Source: Mariniphaga sp041686935
GTDB taxonomy: Bacteria > Bacteroidota > Bacteroidia > Bacteroidales > Prolixibacteraceae
DNA: 64,000 nucleotides
Reading direction: 5' to 3'
NCBI GenBank assembly: GCA_041686935.1
Contig: JAWLCW010000001.1
Location: 124,001 to 188,000 of the forward strand
Shown here: positions 63,324-64,000 of the stretch, in pieces
How the letters are laid out: each line of letters begins with the position of its first letter
Numbering within the stretch: position 1 is the first letter of the stretch
The notes under the pieces: model-generated
Told to the model about the DNA's origin: nothing
Seen by the model: the letters and a program-made list of their open reading frames with translations, nothing else
Databases searched by the model: none
Position numbers and translations under genes: made by a program

Positions 63324-64000
63324 CTATCCTTCTTCATCCTGCTCTTCATACGGCTGCACCGTACATTCATATTCCAGATTGGTAAATTCGTTTTCGGTAA
63401 GCCATTTTTCTGAAATCGTTATCGAATATACATTGTTGCCCTTGTTTTGCAGCTCCCACACAATGTCTTCAGCCTCGGGAAAGGGTTCACGGCCTTCCAG
63501 TTGGTCGCTAAGTAACCGGTTGAGTAAATTGTTTTCCGAAAGGCCGTAACTCAGCGCTTTTAACGCGTTTTCCTTTGTTAGCTCCACCGGGTTATTGTGT
63601 TCTTCTGTTATTTCGAATTGTACGATGTTTACCTTTCCAGGGGGAAACTTTCCGTTGTAAGCTTCGTAAAGCAACTGATTGATGTTGAACAAGTCATGGT
63701 GAAGCTGGATGTCAGTATAATTTTCAAAGACTTTTACCCGCAGCATTTCGTGCGAGAGGTTATCAATCTGTCCTTCGTTTAAAACATCTGAAAGTTTGTA
63801 GTCAAGCAGAACAGCAGCCGCCTCGTGGGGTTCAAAGTCGGAAATGGCCATAAAAAGGTATTCCTTCAGTTCTGAGGTTTTTATTTGTTCCGCATCGGGG
63901 AACTCAAACCGTACCAGCAACTCTTTAAAATCGTCGTTGCTCCAGGCACCTTCCAGCTCGTCGGTCGATTTTACAGCGTTTATTTTTACGAAATACTTCA
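63324..64000 (-). CDS. Hypothetical protein, start codon cut by right edge
   Basis: The frame stays open to the edge; the first complete codons read KYFVKINAVKSTDELEGAW, and the last two window bases give TG of a likely ATG whose first base is outside. The product has about 225 residues, acidic and mostly alpha/beta (FLMAISDFEPHEAAAVLLDYKLSD style segments), with no signal peptide or recognised motif. The C-terminus is YEEQDEEG. A shorter TTG start at 63920 would drop a well-formed N-terminus and is rejected. Confidence 0.7.
   Translation of the reverse strand, partial: KYFVKINAVKSTDELEGAWSNDDFKELLVRFEFPDAEQIKTSELKEYLFMAISDFEPHEAAAVLLDYKLSDVLNEGQIDNLSHEMLRVKVFENYTDIQLHHDLFNINQLLYEAYNGKFPPGKVNIVQFEITEEHNNPVELTKENALKALSYGLSENNLLNRLLSDQLEGREPFPEAEDIVWELQNKGNNVYSITISEKWLTENEFTNLEYECTVQPYEEQDEEG

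Noticed and set aside
1..64000. tRNA or rRNA genes, or a tRNA attachment site for the island
   Set aside because: I found no cloverleaf with a T-loop GTTCRAATC and acceptor stem, and no rRNA-like sequence in the intergenic regions.

Overview
The window looks like chromosome from a free-living or marine-type Bacteroidota, probably of the Marinilabiliales/Prolixibacteraceae kind. The support is Bacteroidota-style promoters (TAnnTTTG -7 boxes), almost no Shine-Dalgarno sequences, many SPII lipoproteins, two type IX secretion (T9SS) C-terminal sorting domains, 7TM-DISM/LytTR two-component genes, and a minus-strand cluster of GH2 glycosidases, sulfatases and a sialate-type esterase. I saw no rRNA, tRNA, CRISPR array, transposase or phage structural cluster.

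Layout. 1-4.6 kb: a radical SAM gene cut by the left edge, then alanine dehydrogenase, a class I aminotransferase and LL-diaminopimelate aminotransferase (dapL). 4.6-11.6 kb: a GH2 lipoprotein divergent from an MG2/TonB-plug protein, which converges on a glycosidase-like lipoprotein; the last two genes overlap stop codons inside one hairpin. 11.7-32.3 kb: a long plus-strand run with a LytS-type sensor kinase and its LytTR regulator, small secreted proteins and lipoproteins, a T9SS protein, a Peptidase_S74 fibre-like protein, a receiver-only regulator, and a 4060-residue T9SS surface protein. 32.8-43.7 kb: a TTHB210-like lipoprotein, then a minus-strand glycan-degradation block (GH2, two sulfatases, esterase, Gfo/Idh oxidoreductase). 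44-47 kb: trpS and queD divergently transcribed, plus two hypotheticals.

47-61.3 kb is a defence island built of modules: an AlbA/Schlafen-type regulator, a UvrD-like helicase with a C-terminal HTH plus a helical partner, and a Vsr endonuclease. These are followed by a tightly overlapping operon of a controller-type XRE protein, a 5-methylcytosine methyltransferase, a MORC/GHKL ATPase, a Z1 helicase-like NTPase, a DUF4420 PD-(D/E)XK nuclease and an AIPR protein. A 52-64 bp inverted-repeat element occurs three times, each time at a boundary between modules. An operator-like palindrome precedes the controller gene. By eye the island is more AT-rich than its flanks.

61-64 kb is a decay zone. 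Behind the AIPR gene lie a stop-interrupted N-terminal fragment, a truncated 53-residue ORF, an orphan T9SS sorting domain, and a 378-bp multi-hairpin element with 17-bp terminal inverted repeats and flanking direct repeats. An SMP-30-like lipoprotein and a hypothetical gene running off the right edge follow. The most notable material is the MORC-Z1-DUF4420-AIPR restriction-like system with its controller, the repeat-bounded cassette layout, and the structured mobile-looking element beside it.
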